Shown: one piece after another, positions 1 to 12,789 of the stretch
Layout: the number at the start of each line of letters is the position of its first letter
Position numbering within the stretch: the first letter of the stretch is position 1
Assembly (NCBI RefSeq): GCF_019973775.1
Contig: NZ_AP025032.1
Location: 2,046,001-2,110,000, forward strand
DNA length: 64,000 bases
Direction: 5' to 3'
Origin: Aureimonas sp. SA4125
Lineage (GTDB): Bacteria > Pseudomonadota > Alphaproteobacteria > Rhizobiales > Rhizobiaceae
Position numbers and translations under genes: made by a program
Notes under the pieces: generated by a model
What the model was told of the DNA's origin: nothing
Database searches by the model: none
What the model saw: the letters and a program-made list of their open reading frames with translations, nothing else

Positions 1-1
1 C

Positions 2-1090
2 GCAATGACGGAGGACGAGAAGGACGCCGAGAAGGTCCTGAACGGCGAGAAGGATTTCGTCTTCACGCTGTCCTACGAGACGCTGCCGGCCTTCGACCTG
101 AAGGACACCAAGGCGATCGCGATCGAGCGCCCGATGGTCGAGATCTCGGACGAGGAAGTCGAGGAGCAGGTCAAGCGCATCGCCGAGAACGCCCGCACCT
201 ACGAGGTCAAGGAAGGCGCGGCCGAAACGGGCGACAAGGTCAACATGGCTTTCGTCGGCAAGATCGACGACGAGCCCTTCGACGGCGGTTCCTCCGAAGA
301 GTCGAGCCTTGTGCTGGGTTCGAACACTTTCATCCCCGGCTTCGAGGACCAGCTGATCGGCGTCTCCGCCGGCGACGAGAAGAAGGTCACCGTGACCTTC
401 CCCGACGACTACAGCGCGCCCCATCTCGCGGGCAAGGAAGCCGTGTTCGACATCACGGTGAAATCTGTCTCCAAGCCGGGCGATCTCGAGCTGAACGACG
501 AGTTGGCCAAGACCATGGGCCTCGAATCGATCGATCGTCTTCGCACCCTCGTCCGTGAGCAGATCGAGAGCCAGTTTGGCAGCGCGACCCGCCAGAAGGT
601 CAAGCGCCAGCTGCTCGACGCGCTGGACAAGGATTACGACTTCGAGCTGCCGGAGAAGCTCGTCGAGGCCGAGTTCAACAACATCTGGGGCCAGGTCACC
701 GCCGAGCTGAAGAAGAACGACAAGAGCTTCGAGGACGAGGACACGACCGAAGAGAAGGCGACGGCCGAATACCGCCGGCTCGCCGAGCGCCGCGTCCGTC
801 TCGGCCTCGTTCTCTCGTCGATCGGCGAGGGCGCCGGTGTCCAGATCACCGATGAGGAGCTGCAGCGCGCGGTCTTCGAGCAGGTCCGGCAATACCCGGG
901 CCAGGAGCAGCAGATCTACGAATACTTCCGCAACTCGCCCGAAGCCGTCGCCGCCCTGCGCGCGCCGCTCTACGAGGAGAAGGTCGTCGATCATCTGCTC
1001 GCCACGGTCGACGTCACCGACAAGATCGTGACGAAGGAAGAGCTCCTGAAGGACGACGAGGACGAGGCCGGCGTCACCGCCGCCGCCTGA
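2..1090 (+). CDS. tig: Trigger factor (5' truncated by window edge)
   Basis: Ribosome-associated peptidyl-prolyl isomerase and chaperone that meets nascent chains at the exit tunnel. The frame is open to the first base of the window, and the usual N-terminal ribosome-binding domain of about 110 residues with its GFRxGK loop is absent, so the gene starts upstream. What remains is the end of that domain, the FKBP-like PPIase domain (about visible residues 65-155, with [14 protein letters not shown] and [17 protein letters not shown]) and the helical C-terminal chaperone arms. The tail is acidic and ends in alanines. It is followed by a strong terminator and lies upstream of clpP, clpX and lon, the usual alphaproteobacterial order. 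Identity is secure from domain content and context. Confidence 0.96.
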   Translation, partial: AMTEDEKDAEKVLNGEKDFVFTLSYETLPAFDLKDTKAIAIERPMVEISDEEVEEQVKRIAENARTYEVKEGAAETGDKVNMAFVGKIDDEPFDGGSSEESSLVLGSNTFIPGFEDQLIGVSAGDEKKVTVTFPDDYSAPHLAGKEAVFDITVKSVSKPGDLELNDELAKTMGLESIDRLRTLVREQIESQFGSATRQKVKRQLLDALDKDYDFELPEKLVEAEFNNIWGQVTAELKKNDKSFEDEDTTEEKATAEYRRLAERRVRLGLVLSSIGEGAGVQITDEELQRAVFEQVRQYPGQEQQIYEYFRNSPEAVAALRAPLYEEKVVDHLLATVDVTDKIVTKEELLKDDEDEAGVTAAA

Positions 1091-1110
1091 TCTTCAGCAT
1101 CGACGCATGA

Positions 1111-1140
1111 CAAAAGGCCGGCTCATCTGCCGGCCTTTTG
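1111..1140 (+). terminator. Rho-independent terminator after tig
   Basis: A perfect 12-bp inverted repeat (CAAAAGGCCGGC, 6-nt loop, GCCGGCCTTTTG) starts 21 nt after the tig stop. The A-rich/T-rich flanks make it likely to work for tig; only the plus strand has a gene ending here. Confidence 0.85.
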
Positions 1141-1292
1141 CATTTCAGCGGCGGTTTCTTGCCGCCTGTGCCAAATTCTCGTCAAAGCGTGCGTTATGAC
1201 AGGCTCAGCGCCGGCAAATGTCCGCCCGCCGTAGCCTGCCCCGGTGGCCGGATCGGCCGACTGACCACACCAGGACCGAAGAAATCACCTCG

Positions 1293-3662
1293 ATGCACAG
1301 ACTGATCTCCGCGGGCGCCGCCCTCCTGTTTGTGGCGATGCTGTTCGCTTCGACGGGAGCCAGCGCGCAAATCCCGGGCCTGTCCTTCCCCGCAGCCGCT
1401 CAGGAGCCGGCCGCAGCCGAAAGCCCGGCCGCTGCGGACCCCTCGCTGGACGATCTGATCCGCCTCCTGGAGAACGACGACACCCGGCAGAAGCTGGTGG
1501 AGTCGCTGAAGGCCGCGGCCTACAAGTCACCGGCGGCGGCGGCTGGCGCCGGCGCGGCGGCTCCGGCGGATTCCCCGGAAAGCCTTTCCGTGCCCGGCGA
1601 AATCGCCCGGGCAAGCCAGATCCTCGTGGGCCAGGGCTTTGCCCTCGCCGGTCAGGTCGCCGTCTCCGTTCGGGAGGCAGAGAGCCTCCTGTCAGGCGCG
1701 AGCGCGGTGCATCTGCCACGGCTCTACGACGCCATCCTGCCGGTCGTGCTGGTCGCGCTGATCGTCTTTGCCATCTATGCGATCCTCAGCGCCATCAGGC
1801 ACCGTATCGCCGACCGGCTCGAAAAGCGGGCGGAACATGCCGGCCCTCTGGCCAAGCTTGGCCTGCTCCTGCTGCTGACGGGCGCCAGTCTGCTGGCCAT
1901 CCTGATCAGTCTCGCCGCCGGCTACGCCACGGCGATCCTCTTCTTCGGCGGGCCACCGAACATCAACCAGGCGCTGTTTCTCAACGCCTTTCTCTTCATC
2001 GAGGTGACCAAGGGCCTCTTTCACGTCTTCGTCGCGCCCGACCAGCCAAAACTGCGCCTGACACCCTTCGGGGACCGCCATGCGCGATACTGGTATTTCT
2101 GGATATCGCGACTGATCTCGGTCCTCGGCTACAGCTTTCTCTTCGTCGCGCCGGTGGTCGAAGCCAGTTCCAATGCAGCCGCCGGCGATGCTGTACGCTT
2201 CATCGTCGCCTTTCTCAGCCTGTGCACGGTCATCTTCCTGATCCTGCGCAACCGCGCCACGGTCCGCGACCGGCTCGGCCGCCAGCGGGCGAGGGGAGAC
2301 CGAAGCTTTCGTGCCCGTTTCTACTCCCTCCTCGGCCATGTCTGGTGGATCTTCGCCATCGTGTTCGTGCTGGCCCTGTTTTCTGTCTGGCTGAGCAGCC
2401 CGGACGAGGGCTTGCGCTTCATGACCGTCGCGACCCTCAAGTCGATCGCGGCCATGGCGTGTGGGGGGCTGGTCGTCTCCATCCTGACGAAGATCATCGT
2501 CAAGGGCATTCCGGTGCCCGACAGGATCCGGGACCGCCTGCCGCTGCTCGAACGACGGGTCAATTCCTTCATTCCGAATGCGCTGACGATCATCCGGGTC
2601 CTCGTGGTGATCGTGGTCCTTGCCTTCATCATGGAGGCCTGGAGCCTCTTCGACCTCGGCGGCTGGGCGGCCACCGAAGTCGGCCAGAGCATCATTGGCG
2701 GCACGATCGGCGCCGGCGCCGTCATCATGCTCGGCTTTGCGGCCTTTCTCGCCGTCTCCTCCTGGATCGAGTACCGCCTCAACCCCAATTTCGGCTCGGT
2801 TCCGACCGCGCGGGAACGCACGCTCCTCTCGCTGCTTCGCAACGCCTTCACCATCCTCCTCCTGGCGATGACGGTGATGCTGGTGCTCTCGCAGATCGGC
2901 ATCAACATCGCGCCGCTTCTCGCCGGCGCCGGGGTGGTGGGCCTGGCCATCGGCTTCGGCGCGCAGAAGCTGGTGCAGGACGTCATCACCGGCGCGTTCA
3001 TCCAGTTCGAGAATGCCATGAACGAGGGCGACGTCGTTCTGGTCGCCGGGGTCTCGGGTGTGGTCGAGCGGCTGACCATCCGGTCGGTCGGCTTGCGGGC
3101 CCTTGACGGGACCTATCATCTGATTCCGTTTTCCTCCGTCGACCAGGTCGCCAACATGACGAAGGATTTCTCGCAGTTCGTCGCCGATCTCGGCGTCGCC
3201 TACCGCGAGAACACCGACGACGTGAAGCGCCTGATGCAGGATGCCTTCGACGAGCTGAAGGCCGGCGACCTCGGCGCCGATATCATCGCCGACTTCGAGA
3301 TGTTCGGGGTCAACGAGCTGGGGGCCTCCGCCGTCGTCGTCCGCGGCCGGATCAAGACCTTGCCGGGCAAGCAGTGGGGCGTCGGCCGGGCCTATAACGA
3401 GATCGTCAAGCGCCTGTGCGACGAGCGCAGCGTCGAGATCCCGTTTCCGCACATGACGGTCTGGTTCGGCGAGGACAAGGGCGGGAATGCGCCGCCGGTG
3501 CACCTCGCCGCGCCTCTCGTCGCGGCGGATCCGACGCAGGTCGGTCGCCAGATCTCAAGATCCAGTCCATCGCGCTACGGGTCGGTCAACGCCGACGGCT
3601 CGCCGATCCCGCCCAGCGTCCATGATATCGACGACGCCGCGGACGGAGATGAGGGGCGCTGA
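1293..3662 (+). CDS. MscS-family mechanosensitive ion channel with signal peptide
   Basis: Inner-membrane channel that releases solutes on osmotic downshock. I start it at 1293 rather than at the upstream ATG at 1218, because a clean signal peptide begins there ([26 protein letters not shown]). The protein is then 789 aa, one of the long MscS types. A periplasmic Ala/Pro-rich region precedes several hydrophobic segments (from about residue 150). The MscS pore and beta domain lies around residues 530-680, with [19 protein letters not shown], then [11 protein letters not shown] and LIPFSSV. The C-terminal tail is hydrophilic and Asp-rich. It stands alone between tig and clpP. Solute specificity cannot be read from sequence. 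Confidence 0.92.
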   Translation: MHRLISAGAALLFVAMLFASTGASAQIPGLSFPAAAQEPAAAESPAAADPSLDDLIRLLENDDTRQKLVESLKAAAYKSPAAAAGAGAAAPADSPESLSVPGEIARASQILVGQGFALAGQVAVSVREAESLLSGASAVHLPRLYDAILPVVLVALIVFAIYAILSAIRHRIADRLEKRAEHAGPLAKLGLLLLLTGASLLAILISLAAGYATAILFFGGPPNINQALFLNAFLFIEVTKGLFHVFVAPDQPKLRLTPFGDRHARYWYFWISRLISVLGYSFLFVAPVVEASSNAAAGDAVRFIVAFLSLCTVIFLILRNRATVRDRLGRQRARGDRSFRARFYSLLGHVWWIFAIVFVLALFSVWLSSPDEGLRFMTVATLKSIAAMACGGLVVSILTKIIVKGIPVPDRIRDRLPLLERRVNSFIPNALTIIRVLVVIVVLAFIMEAWSLFDLGGWAATEVGQSIIGGTIGAGAVIMLGFAAFLAVSSWIEYRLNPNFGSVPTARERTLLSLLRNAFTILLLAMTVMLVLSQIGINIAPLLAGAGVVGLAIGFGAQKLVQDVITGAFIQFENAMNEGDVVLVAGVSGVVERLTIRSVGLRALDGTYHLIPFSSVDQVANMTKDFSQFVADLGVAYRENTDDVKRLMQDAFDELKAGDLGADIIADFEMFGVNELGASAVVVRGRIKTLPGKQWGVGRAYNEIVKRLCDERSVEIPFPHMTVWFGEDKGGNAPPVHLAAPLVAADPTQVGRQISRSSPSRYGSVNADGSPIPPSVHDIDDAADGDEGR

Positions 3663-3732
3663 CGCGAACCCTGCCGATCGTCGGGCAGCCATCCAGACGA
3701 TTAAGCCTGCGCTTCGCTTCGTCGGCGCACAT

Positions 3733-3763
3733 CTTGCACAGAAGGGTCGTCAAGCCCTATCTA
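3733..3763 (+). promoter_or_regulatory. Candidate clpP promoter, possibly heat-shock type
   Basis: TTGCAC (3734-3739) and TATCTA (3758-3763) are 18 bp apart. The same stretch can be read as CTTGCA followed after 16 bp by CCCTAT, close to an alphaproteobacterial RpoH pattern (CTTGAA, then CC-rich -10). It would give a leader of about 70 nt before clpP. Confidence 0.35.
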
Positions 3764-3841
3764 CGGCATGGGCCACGGCCGACTGATTCTCCGAAGGTAC
3801 GGTTCCGCCGCGCCTGCCACACCAGAACCGAAAGCACCCTA

Positions 3842-4474
3842 ATGATGCATCCCGTGGAAAGAGCGATGAACCTCGTCCCGATGGTGGTCGAGCAGACCAA
3901 CCGCGGCGAGCGCGCCTACGACATCTTTTCGCGCCTCCTCAAGGAGCGGGTGATCTTCATCACCGGTCCGATCGAAGACGGCATCGCGACCCTGGTCTGC
4001 GCGCAGCTGCTGTTCCTGGAGGCCGAGAACCCGAAGAAGGAGATCGCCCTCTACATCAACTCGCCGGGTGGCGTCGTCACCTCCGGCATGGCGATCTACG
4101 ACACCATGCAGTTCATCCGTCCGCCGGTGTCGACGCTCTGCATCGGGCAGGCCGCCTCGATGGGCTCGCTGCTCCTGTGCGCCGGCGAAAAAGGCATGCG
4201 CTTTGCCACGCCCAACGCCCGCATCATGGTGCATCAGCCCTCCGGTGGATTCTCCGGCCAGGCATCGGACATCGAGCGCCATGCCCAGGACATCATCAAG
4301 CTGAAGCGCCGGCTGAACGAGATTTACGTCACGCACACCGGCCAGGACATCGAGACGATCGAGCGCACGCTCGACCGCGATCATTTCATGACCGCGGACG
4401 AGTCGCAGGAGTTCGGCCTGATCGACAAGGTCTACTCTTCGCGCGAGGCGCTCGAGGCTCACGTACCCAGCTGA
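3842..4474 (+). CDS. clpP: ATP-dependent Clp protease proteolytic subunit
   Basis: Serine protease subunit that forms a double heptamer and degrades proteins unfolded by ClpX or ClpA. The start at 3842 ([18 protein letters not shown]) matches alphaproteobacterial ClpP N-termini and gives 210 aa; the second ATG at 3845 would give 209. The longer frame from 3734 adds an unrelated Arg-rich leader and is rejected. The catalytic triad is visible as Ser106 (GQAASMGS), His131 ([10 protein letters not shown]) and Asp180 (LDRDHFM). SPGG (74-77) supplies the oxyanion region. clpX follows 298 bp downstream. Confidence 0.97.
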   Translation: MMHPVERAMNLVPMVVEQTNRGERAYDIFSRLLKERVIFITGPIEDGIATLVCAQLLFLEAENPKKEIALYINSPGGVVTSGMAIYDTMQFIRPPVSTLCIGQAASMGSLLLCAGEKGMRFATPNARIMVHQPSGGFSGQASDIERHAQDIIKLKRRLNEIYVTHTGQDIETIERTLDRDHFMTADESQEFGLIDKVYSSREALEAHVPS

Positions 4475-4546
4475 TCTGCATCGCTTTTCGGCATCAAGGC
4501 ACCGAACGTCTCGTCCGGGACGCGCCCGCGACCAGTCGTCCGGAGC

Positions 4547-4579
4547 CTTGATCTGAACACGGGGCGACCCTACCCTAGA
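4547..4579 (+). promoter_or_regulatory. Candidate clpX promoter, possibly heat-shock type
   Basis: CTTGAT (4547-4552) is followed 15 bp later by CCCTACCCTAG, in the same general layout as upstream of clpP and lon. It lies in the 298-bp clpP-clpX gap, where I see no gene and no clear sigma70 pair. Confidence 0.25.
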
Positions 4580-4772
4580 GCAAACCAAGGGGTGGGCCGT
4601 TCAGGGTCGCTCAAGGTTTGTCCCGCACGATCCGCATGAGTCAAAGTGTCATACGCGACAATGCGGCCCTTGTGGCGCCGCAGTTGCAATCGGTGCGACG
4701 TGGCATAACATCCGGGTTCGAGGCCACCGGCGCGAAGGCGGGCCTGCGGATACCGGACCGGAAGGAAGAACG

Positions 4773-6041
<1,269 letters not shown>

Positions 6042-6074
6042 CGAGTCCCTTCGCTTCAGCCTCGGCGGACACAG

Positions 6075-6109
6075 AAAAGCCCGTCCTGGCTTTGTCAGGA
6101 CGGGCTTTT
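6075..6109 (+). terminator. Rho-independent terminator after clpX
   Basis: A perfect 14-bp inverted repeat (AAAAGCCCGTCCTG, 7-nt loop, CAGGACGGGCTTTT) ending in a T run lies 33 nt after the clpX stop. Confidence 0.9.
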
Positions 6110-6161
6110 TGTTGCCTGCAACGGAACAGGCGCGCACAATGTGCGCTGAAGGAATTGAATC

Positions 6162-6190
6162 ATTGAAGCGGTGGGCGCTCCCTCCCACAT
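6162..6190 (+). promoter_or_regulatory. Candidate heat-shock promoter of lon
   Basis: ATTGAA (6162-6167) and CCACAT (6185-6190) are separated by 17 bp, close to the rhizobial RpoH consensus (CTTGAA, about 17 bp, CCATAT). It lies between the clpX terminator and lon. Heat induction of lon is well known in bacteria; the match here is by eye. Confidence 0.4.
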
Positions 6191-6278
6191 AGGACGACGA
6201 CGGCATTCACGCCGGGTGCTTGTGCAAGGCCCGGGGCGCAATGGCCAAAAGCGGCGAAAGCCGAAGAAAGGAAATACC

Positions 6279-8687
<2,409 letters not shown>

Positions 8688-8712
8688 GGCGGGCCGACAC
8701 ACCCTGTGACTG

Positions 8713-8738
8713 AAATGCCGCCCCTCGGGGCGGCATTT
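8713..8738 (+). terminator. Rho-independent terminator after lon
   Basis: AAATGCCGCCCC and GGGGCGGCATTT form a perfect inverted repeat, with the tip opened as a small loop, followed by TTTTT. It sits 26 nt after the lon stop. Confidence 0.88.
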
Positions 8739-8856
8739 TTGTGAGCAAACCCTTATTTTGCGCGGTTTGCGGGACGATGCGGCTTGAATGATCCTCAAGA
8801 CTCGCCCATCGTCCCCGGGAGTCGATGCGACTTACAGAAAATCAGGAGGATGTCTG

Positions 8857-9132
8857 ATGAACAAGAACGAGCTGGTCCAGGCCGTTGCAGAAAAGGCCGA
8901 GTTGTCGAAGCAGCAGGCAAGCCAGGCTGTCGATGCTCTGTTCGACGTGATCGAAACCACCATGGCCAAGGGCGACGACATTCGTCTCGTCGGCTTCGGC
9001 ACGTTTTCCGTGTCGCACCGCGCCGCTTCCAAGGGACGCAACCCGTCCACCGGAGCCGAGGTCGACATTCCGGCGCGCAATGTGCCGAAGTTCGCCGCCG
9101 GCAAGGGCCTGAAGGACGCCGTCAACAAGTAG
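8857..9132 (+). CDS. hupB: DNA-binding protein HU (beta-type)
   Basis: Small histone-like protein that bends and compacts DNA as a dimer. It is 91 aa and starts at 8857 (MNKNELVQAVAEKAELSKQQ), with AGGAGGA six bases upstream. An upstream in-frame ATG at 8788 adds 23 residues with no resemblance to HU. The family signature region GFGTFSVSHRAASKGRNP is intact and includes the DNA-binding arm. It sits directly after lon, as is usual in this group. The gap that follows holds no recognisable gene. Confidence 0.97.
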   Translation: MNKNELVQAVAEKAELSKQQASQAVDALFDVIETTMAKGDDIRLVGFGTFSVSHRAASKGRNPSTGAEVDIPARNVPKFAAGKGLKDAVNK

Positions 9133-9543
9133 GGTGTCCAGCTGGCGCATCCTGGCATCCGCCAGGCGATCAGGCCAGGTCTCCGACCACCGCGTGTAGT
9201 GGACAGCACCGGCACACCGAGCCGGCGCTGGAAACTGCCTTGTCCGCAGGACCGCCATGTCGGCCCTGCGGGAAACCAGGTTTCCGGACCATCCGCGTTC
9301 GCCGGTGGATCCCCCGGCGCATCCGCGAGGCTGACAAGTGTCGCCGCCAAATTCGCTTCGCTGGTTACCAAGTCTCCGGCGCTGGCCGTAGACCCCGCCA
9401 TTCTCCGTTGACGGGCAGCCTCGAGCTCTGCGGAGAGCTTCTGGCGGTCGATCCCTCGCGTCTTCCGAAATGATCGCTTCATTCTGCCGGGAAGTGTTGC
9501 TCAGGCCGTGCCTGGTGCGTCTCGCCGAAGGAACCTCAGGGTT
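9133..9543. other. Gene-free stretch rich in inverted repeats
   Basis: No convincing gene or tRNA is present. Several perfect or near-perfect hairpins follow each other: CTGGCG/CGCCAG (9142-9165), CCGCAGG...CCTGCGG with an inner CCG/CGG (9244-9271), GGAAACC-A-GGTTTCC (9271-9285) and CGCCGG/CCGGCG (9300-9319). CCGGCGCTGG occurs twice (near 9222 and 9377). Convergent hupB and the MFS gene flank it, so some hairpins may be terminators; the density is unusual. Confidence 0.5.
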
Positions 9544-11028
9544 CTATGCCGACGGTGCTGCGGTCGTTGCGGCGGGGTGATGAACGCGCGGCACCATGAG
9601 GGCCGTGAAGAAGGTCAGCACCGACACGATGAAGACGCCCCAGAACGTCAGGTGCAGCGAATGGCCGAGCGCCAGCCGCGCCGATGCTTCGCCCACGAGC
9701 GTCCCCGGGCTCTCCAGCAATTGCCGGATGGTGTCGAAGTCGACGGCGACGATGCCCCGCCCACCGGTCGCCAGGCTGATGTTGAAGACCGCGCCGAGCG
9801 CGGTGGCGCCGAGCGTGCTGCCAAGGTTACGGGCGAAGATATTCGACGCCGTCGCGGCGCCCCGCTCGCCCCAGTCGACACTGCTCTGGATGATCACGAT
9901 CGCCGCGGTGCTGAGAAAACCCATCCCGAGCCCCATGACGACCGAACCGATCGCGGCGACCTGCGGCGACGTCGAGGGATTGAGCAGAACGAAGCCGATG
10001 GCCCCCAGTGGCAGAAGCGTCGCGCCGAAGAGCAGGGTGGGACGGAGGCCGAACCGGGAGAAATTGCGGGCGGCGAGCGTTGCGCCGATCGGCCAGCCCA
10101 GCACCATGGCCGTCAGCGTGAAGCCCGCGACGAGCGGCGATTGCCCGAGAACACCCTGGACATACATCGGCAGAAAGGTCGTCAGCCCGATGATCGACAT
10201 GCCGCTGAGGAGCGTGGCGATGTTGGCGGTTGCGATCGGCCGACGGCGCCAGAGACTGATGTCGAGCATCGGCGTGCTGGCCCGCCGTTCCTGCAGAATG
10301 AAGAGGAGCGCCGCGATCACGCAGACGACGAGAGCCCCGAGCGCGATCGAGCCACCGCCGTCGGTGCCTGCCTCGGTCAGGCTGATCATCAGCGCCGCGA
10401 CCGCGACGGCAAAAAGCGCCGCGCCGGCATAGTCGACGCTCTGGCTCTTCTGCGGCACGCTCTCGTGCAGATAGGCGATGAAGCCTGCCGCCGCGGCCAG
10501 GCCGATCGGCACATTGATCCAGAAGATCCAGGCCCAGCTGACCTGCTGGATGATCAGGGCCCCGGCGAACGGGCCGACAACCGACGATATGCCCCAGACG
10601 CTGGCGAGATAGCCCTGGATCTTGCCGCGTTCCTCGATCGAATAGAGGTCGCCGACGACCGTCAGCGCCACCGGCTGGATCGCCCCCGCGCCCAGTCCCT
10701 GGACGAGACGGAACGCGATCAGCGAGGGCATCGACCAGGCCAGGCCGCACATCACCGAGCCGATGAGGAAAACCGTGATGCCGATGAGGAGGACGGGCTT
10801 GCGGCCATAGACATCGGCAAGCTTGCCAAACACCACGGTGGTCGCCGTCTGGGCCAACAGGAAGGCCGAGAACACCCACGAGTAGAGGTGCAGATCGCCG
10901 AGCTGCCCGGCGATCTGTGGCATGGCGGTGGAGACGATCGTCGCCTCGATGGCGATCATCGCCATCGAGGCCATGATCGATCCGAGGATGAGAGGGCGAC
11001 GCAGGGTGGGGGAGGCAAGCATCGGCAT
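9544..11028 (-). CDS. MFS exporter of the DHA2 (EmrB/QacA) family
   Basis: Proton-coupled multidrug-type exporter in the inner membrane. The start at 11028 (MPMLASPTLRRPLILGSIMA) is placed at the first ATG before the first membrane segment; the 85 residues further upstream are Arg/Pro-rich and non-homologous. The protein is 494 aa, as expected for the 14-helix DHA2 group. MFS motif A is seen as GKLADVYGRKPVLL. EATIVSTAMPQIAGQL in helix 1 is typical of EmrB/QacA proteins. It has no partner membrane-fusion gene next to it. The substrate is unknown. Confidence 0.9.
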   Translation of the reverse strand: MPMLASPTLRRPLILGSIMASMAMIAIEATIVSTAMPQIAGQLGDLHLYSWVFSAFLLAQTATTVVFGKLADVYGRKPVLLIGITVFLIGSVMCGLAWSMPSLIAFRLVQGLGAGAIQPVALTVVGDLYSIEERGKIQGYLASVWGISSVVGPFAGALIIQQVSWAWIFWINVPIGLAAAAGFIAYLHESVPQKSQSVDYAGAALFAVAVAALMISLTEAGTDGGGSIALGALVVCVIAALLFILQERRASTPMLDISLWRRRPIATANIATLLSGMSIIGLTTFLPMYVQGVLGQSPLVAGFTLTAMVLGWPIGATLAARNFSRFGLRPTLLFGATLLPLGAIGFVLLNPSTSPQVAAIGSVVMGLGMGFLSTAAIVIIQSSVDWGERGAATASNIFARNLGSTLGATALGAVFNISLATGGRGIVAVDFDTIRQLLESPGTLVGEASARLALGHSLHLTFWGVFIVSVLTFFTALMVPRVHHPAATTAAPSA

Positions 11029-11526
11029 TATCGCTTGGCTGATGGCCAAAGGACGTGGCCCTCGCCGACGGCTGACCGTCGCGGCAACTTCGCGTGAAGT
11101 CGAGGGAGCCCTCAAGGCAAAGGGTTCGGCAGGAAATCTCGACCTTGGCCATAGGCTTGCGCCCCGGCGCTGGCAAGGACCCTTTCCCGCGCCGGTCGCC
11201 GAGCGAAGCGGCAGGTCTGTCCTCCGCTGCCCGAGGGGGTTGTCAGGCCGAGCACGCGCCGAGGATCCAGGGTCTGCCGGCATGCGCGGAGTGAAACGGT
11301 GGCAATCGCCTGCGGCAGGCTCAAGTTTCTCGCCAAAAGCCGTGTGTCCTCAACAAAAAGGGGGTAGGGTTCGCACGATCGCCCCCGCACCCGGTCACCC
11401 GCTTCTGGTCGTCATGTCCTGAGAATGCTACGGACTTTGACACGCGATGATGAGCGGCCGCGTCCCTTACCCCGTAGGAAGCCCGGGCAGCCGCATCGGT
11501 CCTGCCCGGACAGAAGAGATCCACCC
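11029..11526. other. Intergenic region between divergent genes
   Basis: About 500 bp without a supportable gene. The only structure I note is a short dyad TTGGC-N5-GCCAA (11035-11049) just upstream of the MFS start, where a repressor could sit. Otherwise nothing recognisable. Confidence 0.4.
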
Positions 11527-11769
11527 ATGTCGTCTGATGAAACTCCGGCCGTCAAAGCCGCCCAAGCCTATTTTCGCAACACCGAGATGCGCGCCGAGAA
11601 GGGCACGGCCATGTCGATGATCGCCGTGGCAGCCGACGCCACGCAGGCGAAGAACGAACGCCTGAAGGCTGCCCGACTGGCCCGCGACGAGACCGACCGT
11701 GTCGCCCTCGAAGCCGAGCCAAAGCCGAAGCCGGTGAAGAAGCGCAAGGCCAAGCCGACCGTCGAATAG
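11527..11769 (+). CDS. Small basic protein of unknown function
   Basis: An 80-aa protein starting at 11527 (MSSDETPAVKAAQAYFRNTE). The first half looks helical, and the C-terminus is a Lys/Pro-rich tail (EPKPKPVKKRKAKPTVE) that could bind nucleic acid or simply be disordered. The frame extends upstream to 11425 but that part is Arg/Pro-rich, so the internal ATG is preferred. It precedes the ornithine cyclodeaminase gene by 41 bp on the same strand, but I see nothing linking their functions. I do not recognise the family. Confidence 0.6.
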   Translation: MSSDETPAVKAAQAYFRNTEMRAEKGTAMSMIAVAADATQAKNERLKAARLARDETDRVALEAEPKPKPVKKRKAKPTVE

Positions 11770-11810
11770 TCTTCGCGGAAGATGGGCACGCAAACGTTTC
11801 CGAGGCCGGC

Positions 11811-12764
11811 ATGATCGTCATCGGTGCTGCCGAGGTCGAGCAGCGACTCTCCTGGCCGGAGCTCGTCGGCGCGCTCGATGCCATGTTTCGTGGGGGCTGC
11901 GCGGCGCCCCCCCGCCATCACCACCCCTTCGACATCCCCGGCGAAAGCGCCGGCACGCTGCTCCTGATGCCGGCCTGGGTCCCCGGCGCCTATCTCGGCG
12001 TGAAAATGGTGAGCGTCGTCCCGGACAATGGCAGCCGTGCGCTTCCCGCCATCGCCGGGACGTATATCCTGGCATCCGCGCTGACGGGCGAGACGCTCGC
12101 CATCATCGACGGCGCCTGCCTGACCGCCTGGCGCACCGCCGCGGCCTCGGCGCTCGCCTCGCAGTACCTGTCGCGCCAGGACAGCGCGAACCTCCTCGTC
12201 GTCGGTACCGGCGCGCTGTCGGCGCGGCTGGCAGCGGCACATGCCAGCGTCCGGCCGATCCGTCGAATTGCAGTCTGGGGCCGCGATCGACAGAAGGCGG
12301 GGGAGGCGGCCGCTCGCATCCGTGCGGACGGACTGGACGCCGAGCCGGTCGTCGATCTGGAAGCCGCCGTGCGAAGCGCCGATATCGTCAGCTGCGCCAC
12401 TCTGTCGCGGGAGCCGCTGGTCAGGGGTGCCTGGCTGCAGCCCGGCGCCCATCTCGACCTCGTCGGCGCCTTCAATCCCGGCATGCGCGAAAGCGACGAT
12501 GCGGCGGTCCTGCGGTCGCAGATCTTCGTCGACACCCGCGAAGGCGCCCTGCACGAGGCGGGCGACCTGGTGCAGCCGATCCGCGCCGGCCTGATCGGCC
12601 CCGACGCGATCGCCGCCGACCTGCGCGAGCTCTGTCTCGGCCTTCACCCTGGCCGTCGGAGCGCCGACGAGGTCACCCTGTTCAAATCGGTCGGCGCCTC
12701 GCTGGAGGATCTCGCGGCGGCGGTTCTGGTCTACGAAAAGCACAGGGCGGAGCAGGCGAGATAG
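11811..12764 (+). CDS. Ornithine cyclodeaminase / mu-crystallin family protein
   Basis: NAD(P)-dependent enzyme of the OCD/mu-crystallin family, 317 aa. Members deaminate ornithine to proline or reduce cyclic imines such as pyrroline- or piperideine-2-carboxylate. The substrate Lys is in GVKMVSVVPDN, and the dinucleotide-binding loop is VVGTGALSARLAAAH (the family more often has GxGxQA). DLVGAFNPGMRE and the C-terminal VTLFKSVGASLEDLAAA motif are typical. It ends 25 bp before the convergent MFS gene. Sequence alone does not separate ornithine cyclodeaminase from ketimine reductase. Confidence 0.88.
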   Translation: MIVIGAAEVEQRLSWPELVGALDAMFRGGCAAPPRHHHPFDIPGESAGTLLLMPAWVPGAYLGVKMVSVVPDNGSRALPAIAGTYILASALTGETLAIIDGACLTAWRTAAASALASQYLSRQDSANLLVVGTGALSARLAAAHASVRPIRRIAVWGRDRQKAGEAAARIRADGLDAEPVVDLEAAVRSADIVSCATLSREPLVRGAWLQPGAHLDLVGAFNPGMRESDDAAVLRSQIFVDTREGALHEAGDLVQPIRAGLIGPDAIAADLRELCLGLHPGRRSADEVTLFKSVGASLEDLAAAVLVYEKHRAEQAR

Positions 12765-12789
12765 CAGGGACTGCGATCGCCCCTGGGAG

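Noticed and set aside
1692..3503. 603-codon open frame antisense to the MscS gene
   Set aside because: Low-complexity Asp/Gly/His/Arg-rich shadow; the plus strand encodes a complete MscS protein with signal peptide.
9133..9250. tRNA gene after hupB
   Set aside because: No GGTTCGAATCC-like T arm and no cloverleaf could be drawn from these bases.
9508..11097. 529-codon plus-strand frame over the DHA2 exporter
   Set aside because: Charged shadow sequence with no hydrophobic or domain pattern; the minus strand has the 14-helix transporter.
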